Assembly (NCBI RefSeq): GCF_002844575.1
Contig: NZ_PIQO01000005.1
Location: 124,001 to 188,000, forward strand
Origin: Heyndrickxia camelliae
GTDB taxonomy: Bacteria > Bacillota > Bacilli > Bacillales > Bacillaceae_C
Direction of reading: 5' to 3'
DNA: 64,000 nt
A program made the position numbers and the translations under genes. Below are positions 36,402 through 45,910 of this stretch, one piece after another. How positions within the stretch are numbered: position 1 is the stretch's first letter; the number at the start of each line of letters is the position of its first letter. The notes beneath the pieces are model-generated. The model made no database searches. It saw nothing but the letters and a program-made list of their open reading frames with translations, and had not been told where the DNA came from.

Positions 36402-37415
36402 ATGACTGAACATCCTCGTATTAAAATACCGGATGGATTTTGGGCAGGACTGTATCAACTTGGAGTTACGGCTCAAGCTGTAGCTAGGAAAGCGAAATTG
36501 CCACTTACGGTAATCACTGAATCTGTTGTTACTACTGAGCAATATTTCGCAATATGGCAAGCATTTTCTGATCTTGTCGGTAATATGGAAGCGGCGATAA
36601 TTAAGCTTCCGAAAGTATTTGAACCATCTCATTATCCACCATCTGTACTGGCAGCTTACCATGCTCGTGACTACCGGGATGCTCTAAATAGAATGGCTCG
36701 GTATAAAGAAATGTGTCCTCCTGAAAATATTCGCATTGTGGAGGAAGGCGGAAGTTGTATCATCGAAGTGGAGTGGTCGGATACTGATCAACCAGGTCCA
36801 CCTTTGCTTGTTGGAACTACGCTTGCATTTTTACTGGAGCTTGGGAGACGTGGTACGGGTGTGCCTTTAAAAGCGAGTTTAGTAGAGTTTAAACATACCA
36901 TGAATCCAGTACAAGGAATGGAAGATTACTTTGGTTGTCCTATCCAAATTGGTGAAAAATGCAACAGATTGACATTGCATAGAGAAGATTTGGATCGCCC
37001 ATTTGTTTCTTACAATGCGGAATTACTGGACATATTAACCCCCATACTCAACCAAACGTTGGACGAACAGCGACGTCGTCACTCTATGACTGAGATAGTT
37101 AAGTGGATATTGAAACGCAGTTTAACAGGAGATCGAGTAGAAATACAAAATGTAGCAAGTGAATTGCGAATGAGCGAACGTACCTTACAGCGCCGACTGA
37201 ATGACGAACAAACTAGCTTCAAACAGTTGTTGAAAGAAGCCCGCCATGAACTGGCAAGAGAGTACTTGTCCAATCTTTATTTAGATATTAAAGAAGTGGC
37301 CTTTCTAGTAGGGTATAAAGATCAGAGCTCGTTCTATCGAGCTTTTCGTGGTTGGGAAGGTATTACCCCGTTAAATTGGCGTGCTGAATATGTAAATATA
37401 AATTCAATAAACTGA
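36402..37415 (+). CDS. AraC-family regulator with arabinose-binding-2-like N-domain
   Basis: Protein of 337 residues. The N-terminal ~200 residues match the OruR/ArgR-type ligand domain (IKIPDGFWAGLYQLGVTAQA). The C-terminal AraC double helix-turn-helix (about 240-332) contains VASELRMSERTLQRRLNDEQ and VAFLVGYKDQSSFYRAFRGW. ATG 36402 follows GAGGTG. An SDR oxidoreductase gene begins 40 bp after it, so they form a likely operon or regulator-target pair. Confidence 0.88.
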   Translation: MTEHPRIKIPDGFWAGLYQLGVTAQAVARKAKLPLTVITESVVTTEQYFAIWQAFSDLVGNMEAAIIKLPKVFEPSHYPPSVLAAYHARDYRDALNRMARYKEMCPPENIRIVEEGGSCIIEVEWSDTDQPGPPLLVGTTLAFLLELGRRGTGVPLKASLVEFKHTMNPVQGMEDYFGCPIQIGEKCNRLTLHREDLDRPFVSYNAELLDILTPILNQTLDEQRRRHSMTEIVKWILKRSLTGDRVEIQNVASELRMSERTLQRRLNDEQTSFKQLLKEARHELAREYLSNLYLDIKEVAFLVGYKDQSSFYRAFRGWEGITPLNWRAEYVNINSIN

Positions 37416-37455
37416 AACCGTTTAATTTGATGAAACGTAAAGGAGAAGTAATAGG

Positions 37456-38250
37456 ATGGAAATGGGATTAAACAATAAAACAGCGTTAGTAACAGGTTCC
37501 ACTAGAGGAATAGGTAAGGCAATTGCTATAGAACTAGCCAAAGAAGGAGTGAACGTCCTTATAAATGGACGTAATTATGGAGAGGTAGAACGAACAGTAA
37601 AGGAAATTAAATCAACTTTCCCAGCAACTTCTCCCCAGAATGCTACAGCTGATATCACTGATGCCCAACAAAGAGAGGCATTATTTAAAAAATTCCCCAG
37701 GGTTGATATATTAGTGAACAACATAGGAATATATGAAATTATGCAGTATGAAGATATTACTGATGAAATATGGGAGAAATACTTCCGTACTAATGTATTA
37801 GCTGCTAATGGATTGTCCAAATATTATTTAACGAAAATGTTGGGGAATAATGATGGCCGCATTATCTTTATTGCAAGTGAAGAAGCAGTAATGCCTTCTG
37901 GGCAGATGCCTCAGTATTGTATGACAAAATCCATGCTTTTATCATTGTCCAAAAGCTTATCTAAATTAACAAAAGGAAGCGAAGTTACAATCAATACGAT
38001 TATGCCTGGACCTACGCTTTCGGAAAATGTACAACAAATTATTGAGGGAATTTATAATAATGATAAAATGTCTTTTTCAGAAAAAGAAAGACATTTTATG
38101 ATGAAAAATCTACCTCAATCTGAAATTCAGCGATTTATTAAACCTTTGGAAATAGGCAGACTAGCTGTATTCTTATGCAGTCCATATGCATCCGCATTTA
38201 AGGGATCTCCAATCCGTATGGATGGAGGAATGGTTCCAACCATTTATTAA
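37456..38250 (+). CDS. SDR family NAD(P)-dependent oxidoreductase
   Basis: Classical short-chain dehydrogenase of 264 residues. The cofactor motif is TGSTRGIG (13-20), NNIG is at 88-91, and the catalytic triad is Ser141, Tyr154 and Lys158 (YCMTK). The C-terminal GSPIRMDGGMVPTIY is typical. Arg17 after the glycine-rich turn favours NADP(H). It follows the AraC regulator, and a hairpin terminator follows it. Substrate unknown. Confidence 0.9.
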   Translation: MEMGLNNKTALVTGSTRGIGKAIAIELAKEGVNVLINGRNYGEVERTVKEIKSTFPATSPQNATADITDAQQREALFKKFPRVDILVNNIGIYEIMQYEDITDEIWEKYFRTNVLAANGLSKYYLTKMLGNNDGRIIFIASEEAVMPSGQMPQYCMTKSMLLSLSKSLSKLTKGSEVTINTIMPGPTLSENVQQIIEGIYNNDKMSFSEKERHFMMKNLPQSEIQRFIKPLEIGRLAVFLCSPYASAFKGSPIRMDGGMVPTIY

Positions 38251-38262
38251 TACGTAATAATT

Positions 38263-38287
38263 GCTACTATCATAGTAGCTTTTTTAT
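38263..38287 (+). terminator. Terminator of the AraC-SDR unit
   Basis: GCTACTAT-C-ATAGTAGC followed by a T-run. Confidence 0.85.
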
Positions 38288-38360
38288 TTAATGTTACAAA
38301 CTGGCCGCATTTCCTTTATAAAAAAATTTAAATTATGATAAGTTTGTGATGAAATACACT

Positions 38361-38440
38361 TAATCTAAAGGGGGCAAAGAGTTTAAAATCCAGCTGCCAA
38401 TTTGGCGGCTTTTCTTATTGAACAAACGGGGCAATTTAGT
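38361..38440 (+). repeat. Dispersed repeat, copy 9
   Basis: AATCTAAAGGGGGCAAAGAG, TTTAAAATCCAGCTGCCAATTTGGCGGC-type hairpin, TTTTC, then TTGAACAAACGGGGCAATTTAGTGCAAAA. A second tail, CAGGGGCAGTGTAGTGGATGAA, lies at 38501-38523. Confidence 0.85.
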
Positions 38441-38558
38441 GCAAAAAGGATTTCTTGCAAACATAAAAGAATTACTCACCTAGAGGTGTCAATATTTATA
38501 CAGGGGCAGTGTAGTGGATGAACCATTTTCCTACCTTTTAAAGAAATGAGGGATAAAT

Positions 38559-38760
38559 ATGAAACTAGGAGAATTGAATCAACAACAAATAGGAAGAGTT
38601 CTATACAAGCCTCAATGACTGCACTTTATCAAAAAACAGGACTTTACAGGAAACAATATTAAGTTTTGATATTGATTCGGAAAATAAATTGGAATGGAAT
38701 TTTGTAAAAGTTTTATTCACTTTAACGACAGACGAAATAGCAAGCATTAGCGTACCAACT
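38559..38760 (+). pseudogene. Degenerate small gene, copy A (paralogue at 45911)
   Basis: MKLGELNQQQIGRVLYKPQ and a stop, overlapping a frame that begins MTALYQKTGLYRKQ and stops again; further sense (ENKLEWNFVKVLFTLTTDEIAS) is readable after a shift. It aligns base by base with 45911-46150, and both copies are broken near the same place. Confidence 0.6.
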
Positions 38761-38845
38761 AACAGAGTGAAAATGGTCATTGTTACTCTGTAGTTTAGGT
38801 GTCCTAATAACTCAGGGAATTTACATGAAGCTAGTAAATAGCTAA

Positions 38846-39285
38846 ATGGATATAGTAGATACACTTAAAAATAAAAACATTAAGGTAATCGAAATACCGA
38901 AGTGGGGAACGTATTTACGAAATGAATGGGAAAATAATTTCGCCATTCATCTAAGCGATAAGGAAAAATAAGCTATTTATTAGATAATGGTGGTTTTGGT
39001 GGCTATCTGTAGCATCTTTTCAGTTATAAAAAGAAGGATTGTATTGAAGGTGAAAAAGCTGCAGAGGCTTTTAACAATGTAAGGAAAAATAAATGCTATG
39101 TTTTCTTTCAACATTCTGATTACGCATTACTTCTTGAAAATGCAGCGATGTTTAACACCGATGATTTAACTGATGAAACCAATATAGATATGTACATTGT
39201 GGACAAACAATTTCGTTGGACTTTTGTAATAACACACGAAACAGGTTGGTGTGGTCCTTATTTTAGCCCAAAAGGCAAGATATAG
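38846..39285 (+). pseudogene. DUF4275 family pseudogene
   Basis: MDIVDTLKNKNIKVIEIPKW and FAIHLSDKEK end at a TAA. After a shift, HLFSYKKKDCIEGEKAAEAF, CYVFFQHSDYALLLENA and ETGWCGPYFSPKGKI follow to a TAG at 39285. The order and motifs match Bacillus DUF4275 proteins (KRDCLEGEEA, TGWCGPYF). At least two nonsense or frameshift lesions are present. Function of the family unknown. Confidence 0.6.
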
Positions 39286-39434
39286 ATAAAATATGAAAAT
39301 AAAAATGCTTCGTTAGTTGACCGTCTCATTATTAATTTAGGATCCTTTTGTCGATGTTAGAAAACACTATGGGGGATGAATATTCAAGCTTTGACTAGAA
39401 TGATGTAGTTTAACATATGATTTAACTTTTGCAA

Positions 39435-40058
39435 TTATTTCCTTCCTATAAGAATGTTTTGTCTAATTGTTATCTCTGCAATAAAAAGATTAATAATCCA
39501 ACATAACCATACTGCTATCGTATAGGCATTTCCAGAGGGGAAGTTCATTGCATTATGAGTAATGGCTACGATTATATATATAGTCATATTCGCAAAGGAA
39601 AGAAAGAAACTTCGAATGATCCATTGACTGTGTAGGATTACTTTTTCTCTCTTGATATACCAAAATCCTAGGATAGTTGTGCCGAGCCATAATGTATTTA
39701 AAATTAGAAAACCGATTGTACTTGGCCATCCCCCTGTTGCAAAGAAAGAGACATAAACACCGGGAATGAAATTTATTATGATAGACAGAGCATATAATCG
39801 GCCATTCCAGCGGTGAAACTTGATAGATTTTATGCGTATTCTTTTTATCATACCTAATGGACCTGTGAGAAGTGCAATAATAGCCAGCAAAATATGAATA
39901 CGAATCATTACTATCCATAGGGATTTATTTGTCAGAATTAGATCCTTTCTAGAAATAAATTTTTCAAAAGTAGGATCGACCATAAAATTCTTTGAAAGAG
40001 TATGAAATACCCATAGGATTGGGATAATTAAAATAGCAATTCGAATGAATTTTTTCAT
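39435..40058 (-). CDS. DUF2306 family membrane protein
   Basis: Protein of 207 residues with about six transmembrane helices. Conserved features of DUF2306 are visible: RIHILLAIIALLTGPLGMIKRIR, a KFHRWNGRLYALSI histidine region and LHSQWIIRSFFLSFANMT. ATG 40058 lies behind GGAGGAAAAGC. Function unknown; heme-related roles have been suggested for relatives, but nothing here proves it. Confidence 0.82.
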   Translation of the reverse strand: MKKFIRIAILIIPILWVFHTLSKNFMVDPTFEKFISRKDLILTNKSLWIVMIRIHILLAIIALLTGPLGMIKRIRIKSIKFHRWNGRLYALSIIINFIPGVYVSFFATGGWPSTIGFLILNTLWLGTTILGFWYIKREKVILHSQWIIRSFFLSFANMTIYIIVAITHNAMNFPSGNAYTIAVWLCWIINLFIAEITIRQNILIGRK

Positions 40059-40151
40059 TAGCTTTTCCTCCTTTAGTCATAATAAAAACAGCAGTCATGA
40101 TGAAAAGAAAGGTAACCCAGCTATACCAATTTAACATTGATACATTTTCTA

Positions 40152-40298
40152 CTAGTTTGTTATTAAGGTACTTTCATAGAATAATCTTTTTAGATTTCTA
40201 TACATCGTTTCAATCATGCCGCCAATCAGGACAAACAGCACGATTGCAATCCCTGCCCATAAGATTGAAAGATAGATGAATAACCAAAATTCATCCAT
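40152..40298 (-). CDS. Possible 48-residue single-pass membrane protein
   Basis: The minus strand gives MDEFWLFIYLSILWAGIAIV then LFVLIGGMIETMYRNLKRLF and a TAG. A sensible membrane helix and positive-inside tail are present. AGAAGG abuts the ATG rather than lying at normal spacing, so either the start is different or this is a remnant. It sits between the DUF2306 and DJ-1-like genes, same strand. Confidence 0.4.
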   Translation of the reverse strand: MDEFWLFIYLSILWAGIAIVLFVLIGGMIETMYRNLKRLFYESTLITN

Positions 40299-40349
40299 CC
40301 TTCTGAAATCATAAAAGGAACTATTGCATAATGCCTGCTAGAATTCCTT

Positions 40350-41354
40350 TTAAGTAATACGATGTCCAATTAATTTTGAAGAGGGAAGCATACCAGCCTT
40401 CGCTTCACCAACCATTTGGTTTCCATCTATCGAAACGCTAAACTTTAAAGTAAGACGCATGGGCTTCGTTATTGTCATGGACCATTTTAATTGTTTCCCT
40501 TCAAGGGAAGGGTTGTCTAAAGGAACAATCTCTTCTCCTTGCTTTGCGGTTCCGACTATTTGTCCATCATTAGTAGATAAATCTATTAATACAGAAAGCT
40601 TTCCTATAGGGGTGGAAATGGTAGTATCCCATTTTCCTAGAAAACCCCATATTTCATTTGATTGAATAGTGCAAGGTTGTATTGTCGCTTCAACTGGATT
40701 TTCATGTTTACTTTCTTTGGGTACATTTCCTTCAGCCTTCCAAATCGTCCCCCTTCGTTCGTGTTCAAATAATTGCTCAACAGCATGTGCAATTTGAGGA
40801 CCTAACTCTCGTTCAACTAAGTAAAGGGCGACATCTATCCCCGATGTCACGCCCCCTCCAGTGATGAGATTACCATCGTCAACGACTCTTGCGTTAACAG
40901 GAATAGCACCTGTGGCACTTAAAAGTTCCATTCCCATATGATGGGTAACGGCATGCCGTCCTTCTAATAAACCACCCATAGCTAATATGCAAGAACCACC
41001 GCAAACTGTGGTTAGCAAAATATCTGGCTTCATTATAGCTTCTTTTAACAAATGACTTAATTCTGTTTCTGTTGCTTGTTGTAATTTCACAGGCACCGAA
41101 TCTGGTCCATTATCATGAATAAAACCCGATGCTCCCGGAATAAGAATGATTCCTTTACGGTTTAAATCAAGTTTATCACTTGCTTGAACTTCTAAATGAT
41201 TTACACCACTTGTTACCAAACGCTTGCCTTCAGCAGATACAAGTTTAACGGTTACTTCCTCGTTTAAGTACATCGCTGCAGCAGTAAACACTTCATAAGG
41301 TGCAATGGCGTCTAATAAATCAAATCCATCAAACAACACAATTTGGATATGCAT
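40350..41354 (-). CDS. DJ-1/PfpI family protein with extra C-terminal beta domain
   Basis: Protein of 334 residues. Residues 1-200 are a DJ-1/PfpI glutamine-amidotransferase-like domain with nucleophile Cys118 in TTVCGGSCILA and supporting Glu21. Residues about 228-334 form a separate beta-rich module (WGFLGKWDTTISTPIGKLSV to GMLPSSKLIGHRIT), a kind also seen attached to other hydrolases. ATG 41354 follows GGAGGAAAT. Possible isonitrile hydratase, glyoxalase III or chaperone-like activity cannot be distinguished. Confidence 0.82.
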   Translation of the reverse strand: MHIQIVLFDGFDLLDAIAPYEVFTAAAMYLNEEVTVKLVSAEGKRLVTSGVNHLEVQASDKLDLNRKGIILIPGASGFIHDNGPDSVPVKLQQATETELSHLLKEAIMKPDILLTTVCGGSCILAMGGLLEGRHAVTHHMGMELLSATGAIPVNARVVDDGNLITGGGVTSGIDVALYLVERELGPQIAHAVEQLFEHERRGTIWKAEGNVPKESKHENPVEATIQPCTIQSNEIWGFLGKWDTTISTPIGKLSVLIDLSTNDGQIVGTAKQGEEIVPLDNPSLEGKQLKWSMTITKPMRLTLKFSVSIDGNQMVGEAKAGMLPSSKLIGHRIT

Positions 41355-41396
41355 ACATATTTCCTCCGTGAAAATAAATTAAGACCATTTGTATCT

Positions 41397-41594
41397 TTAT
41401 TTTGTAAGCAGATTTATCAGTCTCTGATATTCCGTCTCGGTCAGTTCCCCCTTGATTACTAGGTCTTTAAGAAGGTCCATTTGCCTGTTATCTTTATAAC
41501 GATAGCGTATGGAGAATATGCGGACAGCTACAAAACAAAATAGTGTAAGGCAAAATAATGCGCCAAACGGAAAGAATGAGAAAGTGTGATCCAT
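41397..41594 (-). CDS. Small membrane protein with SHOCT-like tail
   Basis: Protein of 65 residues from ATG 41594, which is preceded by AAAGGAGG; a longer upstream frame lacks such a site. One transmembrane helix (FFPFGALFCLTLFCFVAV) is followed by the SHOCT-type helix pair LLKDLVIKGELTETEYQRLI. SHOCT modules are oligomerisation tails on many Bacillus membrane proteins. It lies 42 bp upstream of the DJ-1-like gene and is divergent from the two-component system. Confidence 0.7.
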   Translation of the reverse strand: MDHTFSFFPFGALFCLTLFCFVAVRIFSIRYRYKDNRQMDLLKDLVIKGELTETEYQRLINLLTK

Positions 41595-41820
41595 TGGTAA
41601 TTCCTCCTTTAAAGTAGTTGAATATGGCGTGAAGCCTGCTAATTGTTCCACAATGAAAGAATATCCTTTGAATGTCTCAAATGAATGTATAAAACAATCA
41701 CAAAATAATCCCAATCCATTAGAAAACTTTATCTTTATTAAAAAAATGATAAACTAAAATCAACTTTCATTTGTTAGGTTGATATATAGAGAGAGTTCAT
41801 TGAGGAAAGGTGGGATAATC

Positions 41821-42507
41821 ATGAAGGAAGAGCAGACGATTTTAGTTGTTGACGATGATAAAAGCATTGTTGAACTATTGAGGGATTTCTTAGAGAATGA
41901 AGGATTTTATGTGAAAACTGCTAATAACACTACTCAGGCATTTGCCGTCCTAGAACAAAATACCATTGATTGCATTGTCCTTGATGTAATGATGCCGGGA
42001 CAAAATGGTTTTGAGTTATGTCGGCAGATTCGTATGAAAAGCAGCGTACCGATTCTGTTTTTGAGTGCTTTAAGTGATGATGTAGATAAGATTCGCGGCT
42101 TAGCACTTGGAGGAGACGATTATATAGTCAAAACCGCTTCACCGGGTGAGATTGTTGCAAGAGTGAAGGCTGTATTACGGCGCTCCAGTTCTCAGCAAGA
42201 ATGGAATAGGAAGGTCTTGAATTATGGAAGGCTCTCATTGGATTTGTCGACACGAGAAGTTTTTGTGGATGGGCAGCCCATCTCACTCACACCTAAAGAG
42301 TATGATTTGCTGCAATTGTTTGCAAAACATCCTAAATATGTATTTTCTTACGACCAATTACTTAATAAATTTTGGGAAGGAATTGGTGACAAACATACAA
42401 TTCGTGTCCATTTAAGTCGACTAAGGGAGAAAATTGAGGCTGATCCGAATGATCCTCAATTTATCGTTAACGTATGGGGTATAGGCTATCGTTTCAAAGG
42501 AGAATAA
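41821..42507 (+). CDS. OmpR/PhoB-type response regulator
   Basis: Protein of 228 residues from ATG 41821 (AAAGGTGGG upstream; an in-frame upstream start is less likely). The receiver domain has acidic Asp11-Asp12, phospho-acceptor Asp55 (CIVLDVMMPG) and a Lys in YIVKTASPGE. The C-terminal winged helix has LTPKEYDLLQLFAKHPKYVF and VHLSRLREKIEADP. It pairs with the histidine kinase gene that begins one base after its stop. Targets unknown; the divergent SHOCT/DJ-1 genes are candidates. Confidence 0.92.
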   Translation: MKEEQTILVVDDDKSIVELLRDFLENEGFYVKTANNTTQAFAVLEQNTIDCIVLDVMMPGQNGFELCRQIRMKSSVPILFLSALSDDVDKIRGLALGGDDYIVKTASPGEIVARVKAVLRRSSSQQEWNRKVLNYGRLSLDLSTREVFVDGQPISLTPKEYDLLQLFAKHPKYVFSYDQLLNKFWEGIGDKHTIRVHLSRLREKIEADPNDPQFIVNVWGIGYRFKGE

Positions 42508-42508
42508 A

Positions 42509-43594
42509 ATGAAAACCATTCGTATTCGTAAGTTCACCATTCTCTGCTTATTTATTATCCTGATTTTTCCATGGATATTTTATGTGGGAGCGCATTTTCT
42601 TGAAACAAAATCGTTCAATCTCGGCATTCAACCCAATTCAAAAATGACTCAAATTATTGCAGTAATTAGTGGTCTACTATTGGCCTTTTTGATTGTTGCC
42701 TATACAATGCGAAGATATATTCTCATTCCTCTGGAGAAAATGAGCGCAAGTGCTAGGCAGATTGCAGAAGGAGATTTGGATATCCAGTTACCTTCCTCAA
42801 AGATTTCAGAGATTGCTGAAGTCCATAAAGGTTTTCATGTGATGGTAGATAGTTTGAAAAAATCTTATCAGAAACAGGTAGAATTGGAAGATGAACGGAG
42901 ATTTGTGATTGCTGCAGTTGCGCATGATTTACGGACACCATTATTTGCTTTGCGGGGCTATTTGGAAGGTTTAGAGCAAGGTATTGCTGATTCACCTGAA
43001 AAAAAAGCAAAGTATCTGCAGGTTTGTAAGGAAAAATCTGCACAATTGGACCGACTGGTTGAGGACCTTTTCACATTTACAAAGACAGAATTATTGGAGA
43101 TGGAATTCAAAGAAAATACGGTAGACCTTTCCATTGTTTTACAGAGGTCGATCGACAGCGTTAGTCCACTAGCTCACCAGAAACATGTATCGATCATTAT
43201 GCACCGATTTGGTGAGAAGTGTGTAGTCCTTGGGGATTCGCACTTATTGGAGCGTGCCATGAACAATTTATTGGATAATGCGGTCAGACATACTCCCTGC
43301 CATGGGGAGATTTTTGTAGAATGCTATAAGAATGGCAACAATGTGACCTTTACCATTAAAGATACAGGTAGGGGTTTTTCTTTAGATGAACTTCAACGAG
43401 TTTTTGAACCATTATATCGTGGGGAAGCATCGAGAAATCGTTTAACTGGGGGAGCTGGGCTGGGAATGACGATTTCAAAGAGAATCATTACGCAACACAG
43501 AGGTGACCTTGTTGCAGGTAACCATTCTGACGGTGGTGCACTCCTAAGTGGTTGGATACCCTTGGCAAACAGTTCTTTCTATTTTCATACTTGA
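42509..43594 (+). CDS. Sensor histidine kinase (HAMP-HisKA-HATPase_c)
   Basis: Protein of 361 residues with two transmembrane helices (about 8-28 and 48-67) separated by only ~20 extracytoplasmic residues, so it likely senses within or at the membrane. HAMP spans about 68-120. The H-box has phospho-acceptor His139 (VAHDLRTPLFALRG), and N and G boxes follow (NNLLDNAVRHTP, DTGRGFS, GGAGLGMTIS). It forms a two-gene operon with the response regulator. The signal resembles that of intramembrane-sensing antibiotic kinases in architecture only. Confidence 0.92.
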   Translation: MKTIRIRKFTILCLFIILIFPWIFYVGAHFLETKSFNLGIQPNSKMTQIIAVISGLLLAFLIVAYTMRRYILIPLEKMSASARQIAEGDLDIQLPSSKISEIAEVHKGFHVMVDSLKKSYQKQVELEDERRFVIAAVAHDLRTPLFALRGYLEGLEQGIADSPEKKAKYLQVCKEKSAQLDRLVEDLFTFTKTELLEMEFKENTVDLSIVLQRSIDSVSPLAHQKHVSIIMHRFGEKCVVLGDSHLLERAMNNLLDNAVRHTPCHGEIFVECYKNGNNVTFTIKDTGRGFSLDELQRVFEPLYRGEASRNRLTGGAGLGMTISKRIITQHRGDLVAGNHSDGGALLSGWIPLANSSFYFHT

Positions 43595-43948
43595 AATCAT
43601 TATTTAGGAATCTGATTAACTTTCTTTTATCTAGATCCCCTTTCATAAAAATATTTTGCTTTACTATCAAACTAGCAGTGAATCATGACATAAATAATTT
43701 TTTTTCAACAATCTGGCGCTTTTCTTTAGTAGGAAGGTGTCTTTTTTGTATGCTACCACACGAAAGATTTACTTAAACTATAGGATTCAATACTTTAAGA
43801 AGATAGATTGCTACGATGATTTTAGTTTTTTACAAAAGAGGCAGGCTAGTGGAATAAAGGAATTTGAATTATTTTGAAGAATGTTTAGGAAGGGGGATTA
43901 GCGAAGCGTATTTAAAACTTGCTATGAAATAAAAAGGCGGGTGTGGAG
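43595..43948. other. Intergenic region with hairpin and repeat tails
   Basis: Contains GGCGCTTTTCTTTAGTAGGAAGGTGTC-like hairpin DNA at 43712-43745 (same type as 13140) and the repeat tail GAGGCAGGCTAGTGGAATAAAGG at 43841-43862. No gene seen. Confidence 0.55.
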
Positions 43949-44962
43949 ATGAATTTAACATTAAATAAAAGTGTTTTTACAGATATCACATTATATACAG
44001 AAAAGATAAAACGAGAAATGCATGCATCAGGTTCTGCTTTGGTAATTATGAAAGATAACCGCATAGTACATGAATGGTATTCAGGCACGCATCATTTTGA
44101 AAAGGGAGCAAGAAAAATTGATATAGCTTCCCAGTTTAACGTTTACTCAACAAGAGTGACTTATATTGGATTAGCAATAGCAATAGCATTGTATGAAGGC
44201 TATTTAAAACTTGATCATAAAATCAGCAATTATTTATTTGAATATGATAAAGAAATTCTTGGGGAAACAACTATTAGACATTTATTAACACGATGTACGG
44301 GTTTAAAAATGAAAAATAATAATAAAGTGGAACGTGTATTTAATGCAGGAACAGATATTGAAGGGAAAAAGCCAGATTTATTAGCAAAAATTTTATTCAA
44401 TGTTACTGGAAGGACAGTAAATGAAGTGCTTACAGAAAGAGTGTTTCATCCTTTAAATTGGACACATACAGAATGGGTTACTGAAGGAAAAAAAACGCTA
44501 GTGTGTGATATACATGCACCTAAAAGCTATCCAACTTTTAGACTAGGTTCAAATATCGGGAATGAAAGAAATTTATATGTAAATGCTAGAGAATTGGCAA
44601 TGTGGGGTAATCTGCATTTAAACAAGGGATTATGTGACGGAAAACAAATACTCCCTAAAGAAATTTTTGATTTTGTTACTACGATCCAAAGCCCTGAAAC
44701 TTTACCTAAACATTTACCTAAATTTGGATTTTTTTGGTGGGTGAAAAATAACGAGGTTTCCTGTGATTATAATGAATTGAGTTCACATTTACCAGAAGGT
44801 TCATACCAAATACTGGGGGCATCTGGCTGTTCATGTACAGTTATTCCTCAATTAAACACAGTTGCTGTTAGGATGTATAATAGCTTATGTGAAAACTTTG
44901 ACTATATAAAAGACATGGAAAGGTACGGAAAATTATTAATCTCATGTTTAAAGAATTTATAA
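43949..44962 (+). CDS. Beta-lactamase-fold (class C-like) protein lacking the catalytic lysine
   Basis: Protein of 337 residues with the serine beta-lactamase/esterase fold: ALVIMKDNRIVHEWYSGTHH, FNVYSTRVTYIGLAIAIALYEGY, TIRHLLTRCTGLK, VFHPLNWTHTEW and a C-terminal GASGCSCTVIPQ. In active relatives the nucleophile motif reads SxxK (for example YSVRKSYIG); here it is Ser67-Thr-Arg-Val70, so the general-base lysine is missing. The later YxN motif also seems lost, with GKKPDLL where YTNIGVDLL is usual. It is probably a pseudoenzyme or an early pseudogene. ATG 43949 after AAGGCGGG. Confidence 0.78.
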   Translation: MNLTLNKSVFTDITLYTEKIKREMHASGSALVIMKDNRIVHEWYSGTHHFEKGARKIDIASQFNVYSTRVTYIGLAIAIALYEGYLKLDHKISNYLFEYDKEILGETTIRHLLTRCTGLKMKNNNKVERVFNAGTDIEGKKPDLLAKILFNVTGRTVNEVLTERVFHPLNWTHTEWVTEGKKTLVCDIHAPKSYPTFRLGSNIGNERNLYVNARELAMWGNLHLNKGLCDGKQILPKEIFDFVTTIQSPETLPKHLPKFGFFWWVKNNEVSCDYNELSSHLPEGSYQILGASGCSCTVIPQLNTVAVRMYNSLCENFDYIKDMERYGKLLISCLKNL

Positions 44963-45506
44963 TAAATAACCTTTTCAACAAAAGTTAATCAGCCTTTCTT
45001 TTTGTGTTAAAGGGACAGTTATTTGTAATGTATTGTACTTAAATTAATAGATATTGCTATTAATTTAGTATATTTCTAATAAAAAAAGATCATATTGTCC
45101 TATAAAAGAGTAGGGGCTTATATAGAGCGGATAAACAAATTCAAGGTTATTCTGGACAAACATTAAAAACATACCATGTTCAAGTTATAATATTGATTCA
45201 ACACTTTGGGGATATTTCTATATTAAACACGACGAAGTCTTTAAAATGGTATCAATGTTTGGTTTTATTGTATTCATAATGGTTTTTGTGGATGTAACCT
45301 AATGGACCATTTATGAATAACGGTTTCTCTTTTTTATTGAAGTAGGATGCGTTAGTTGGCAAAAACAACGATTACCTTAGCAGTTCGTTTATAATTTTGT
45401 TTTGCAGCTAACGGTTTGTTGAATGGGTTATTGTTATCTAAAATAGGAATCTAAATATAAATTTAGAATAATTTTAAAGATATACATTATTGGAGGAGGC
45501 ACGATA
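44963..45506. other. Gene-free stretch
   Basis: Short hydrophobic frame KMVSMFGFIVFIMVFVDVT near 45247-45300 may be a scrap of a membrane-protein gene. Otherwise AT-rich DNA with stops in all frames. Confidence 0.4.
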
Positions 45507-45746
45507 TTGAAAAATAAAAGAGCGTTATGGATAGGTATAGGATTTCTTTTAGTTGGATTTTTGATTATGTTGGAAAGTTTTAATATCAATTATCCGAGTC
45601 AGATATTAGAACAGTATAGGGTTAAAAGTGAATCATTACAAAATTGGCAAGTTTATATTAAGTCAATGGCTGTTTTATTATTCGGATTTATTCTATCATC
45701 AGGTGGGATGTTTCTTTTGGTGAATACCTTCATAAAAGAAGAATAA
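45507..45746 (+). CDS. Small two-helix membrane protein, 79 residues
   Basis: Starts with TTG 45507 behind GGAGGAGG. Two transmembrane helices (about 8-24 and 53-73) flank a ~28-residue exposed loop, NINYPSQILEQYRVKSESLQ plus NWQVY. No family was recognised. It is followed within 40 bp by a repeat copy, as for other single-gene units here. Confidence 0.6.
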   Translation: MKNKRALWIGIGFLLVGFLIMLESFNINYPSQILEQYRVKSESLQNWQVYIKSMAVLLFGFILSSGGMFLLVNTFIKEE

Positions 45747-45769
45747 AGAGTGTTTCCTTATGTAATTTA

Positions 45770-45842
45770 CGGGATGCTTGAATTAAGAAGGAGTGCTGCG
45801 GCAGTCCTTTTTTATCGGCTAAAGGGGTAGGTTAGTGGAAGA
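45770..45842 (+). repeat. Dispersed repeat, copy 10
   Basis: GGAGTGCTGCGGCAGTCC hairpin with T6, then ATCGGCTAAAGGGGTAGGTTAGTGGAAGAA. The core is altered, but the tail is typical. Confidence 0.7.
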
Positions 45843-45910
45843 ATAACTTTCCTAAAAAAGGAACTATCCCGCCCTTTGAAGAAAGAATATTGAAGAACTG
45901 AGGAATAAAC

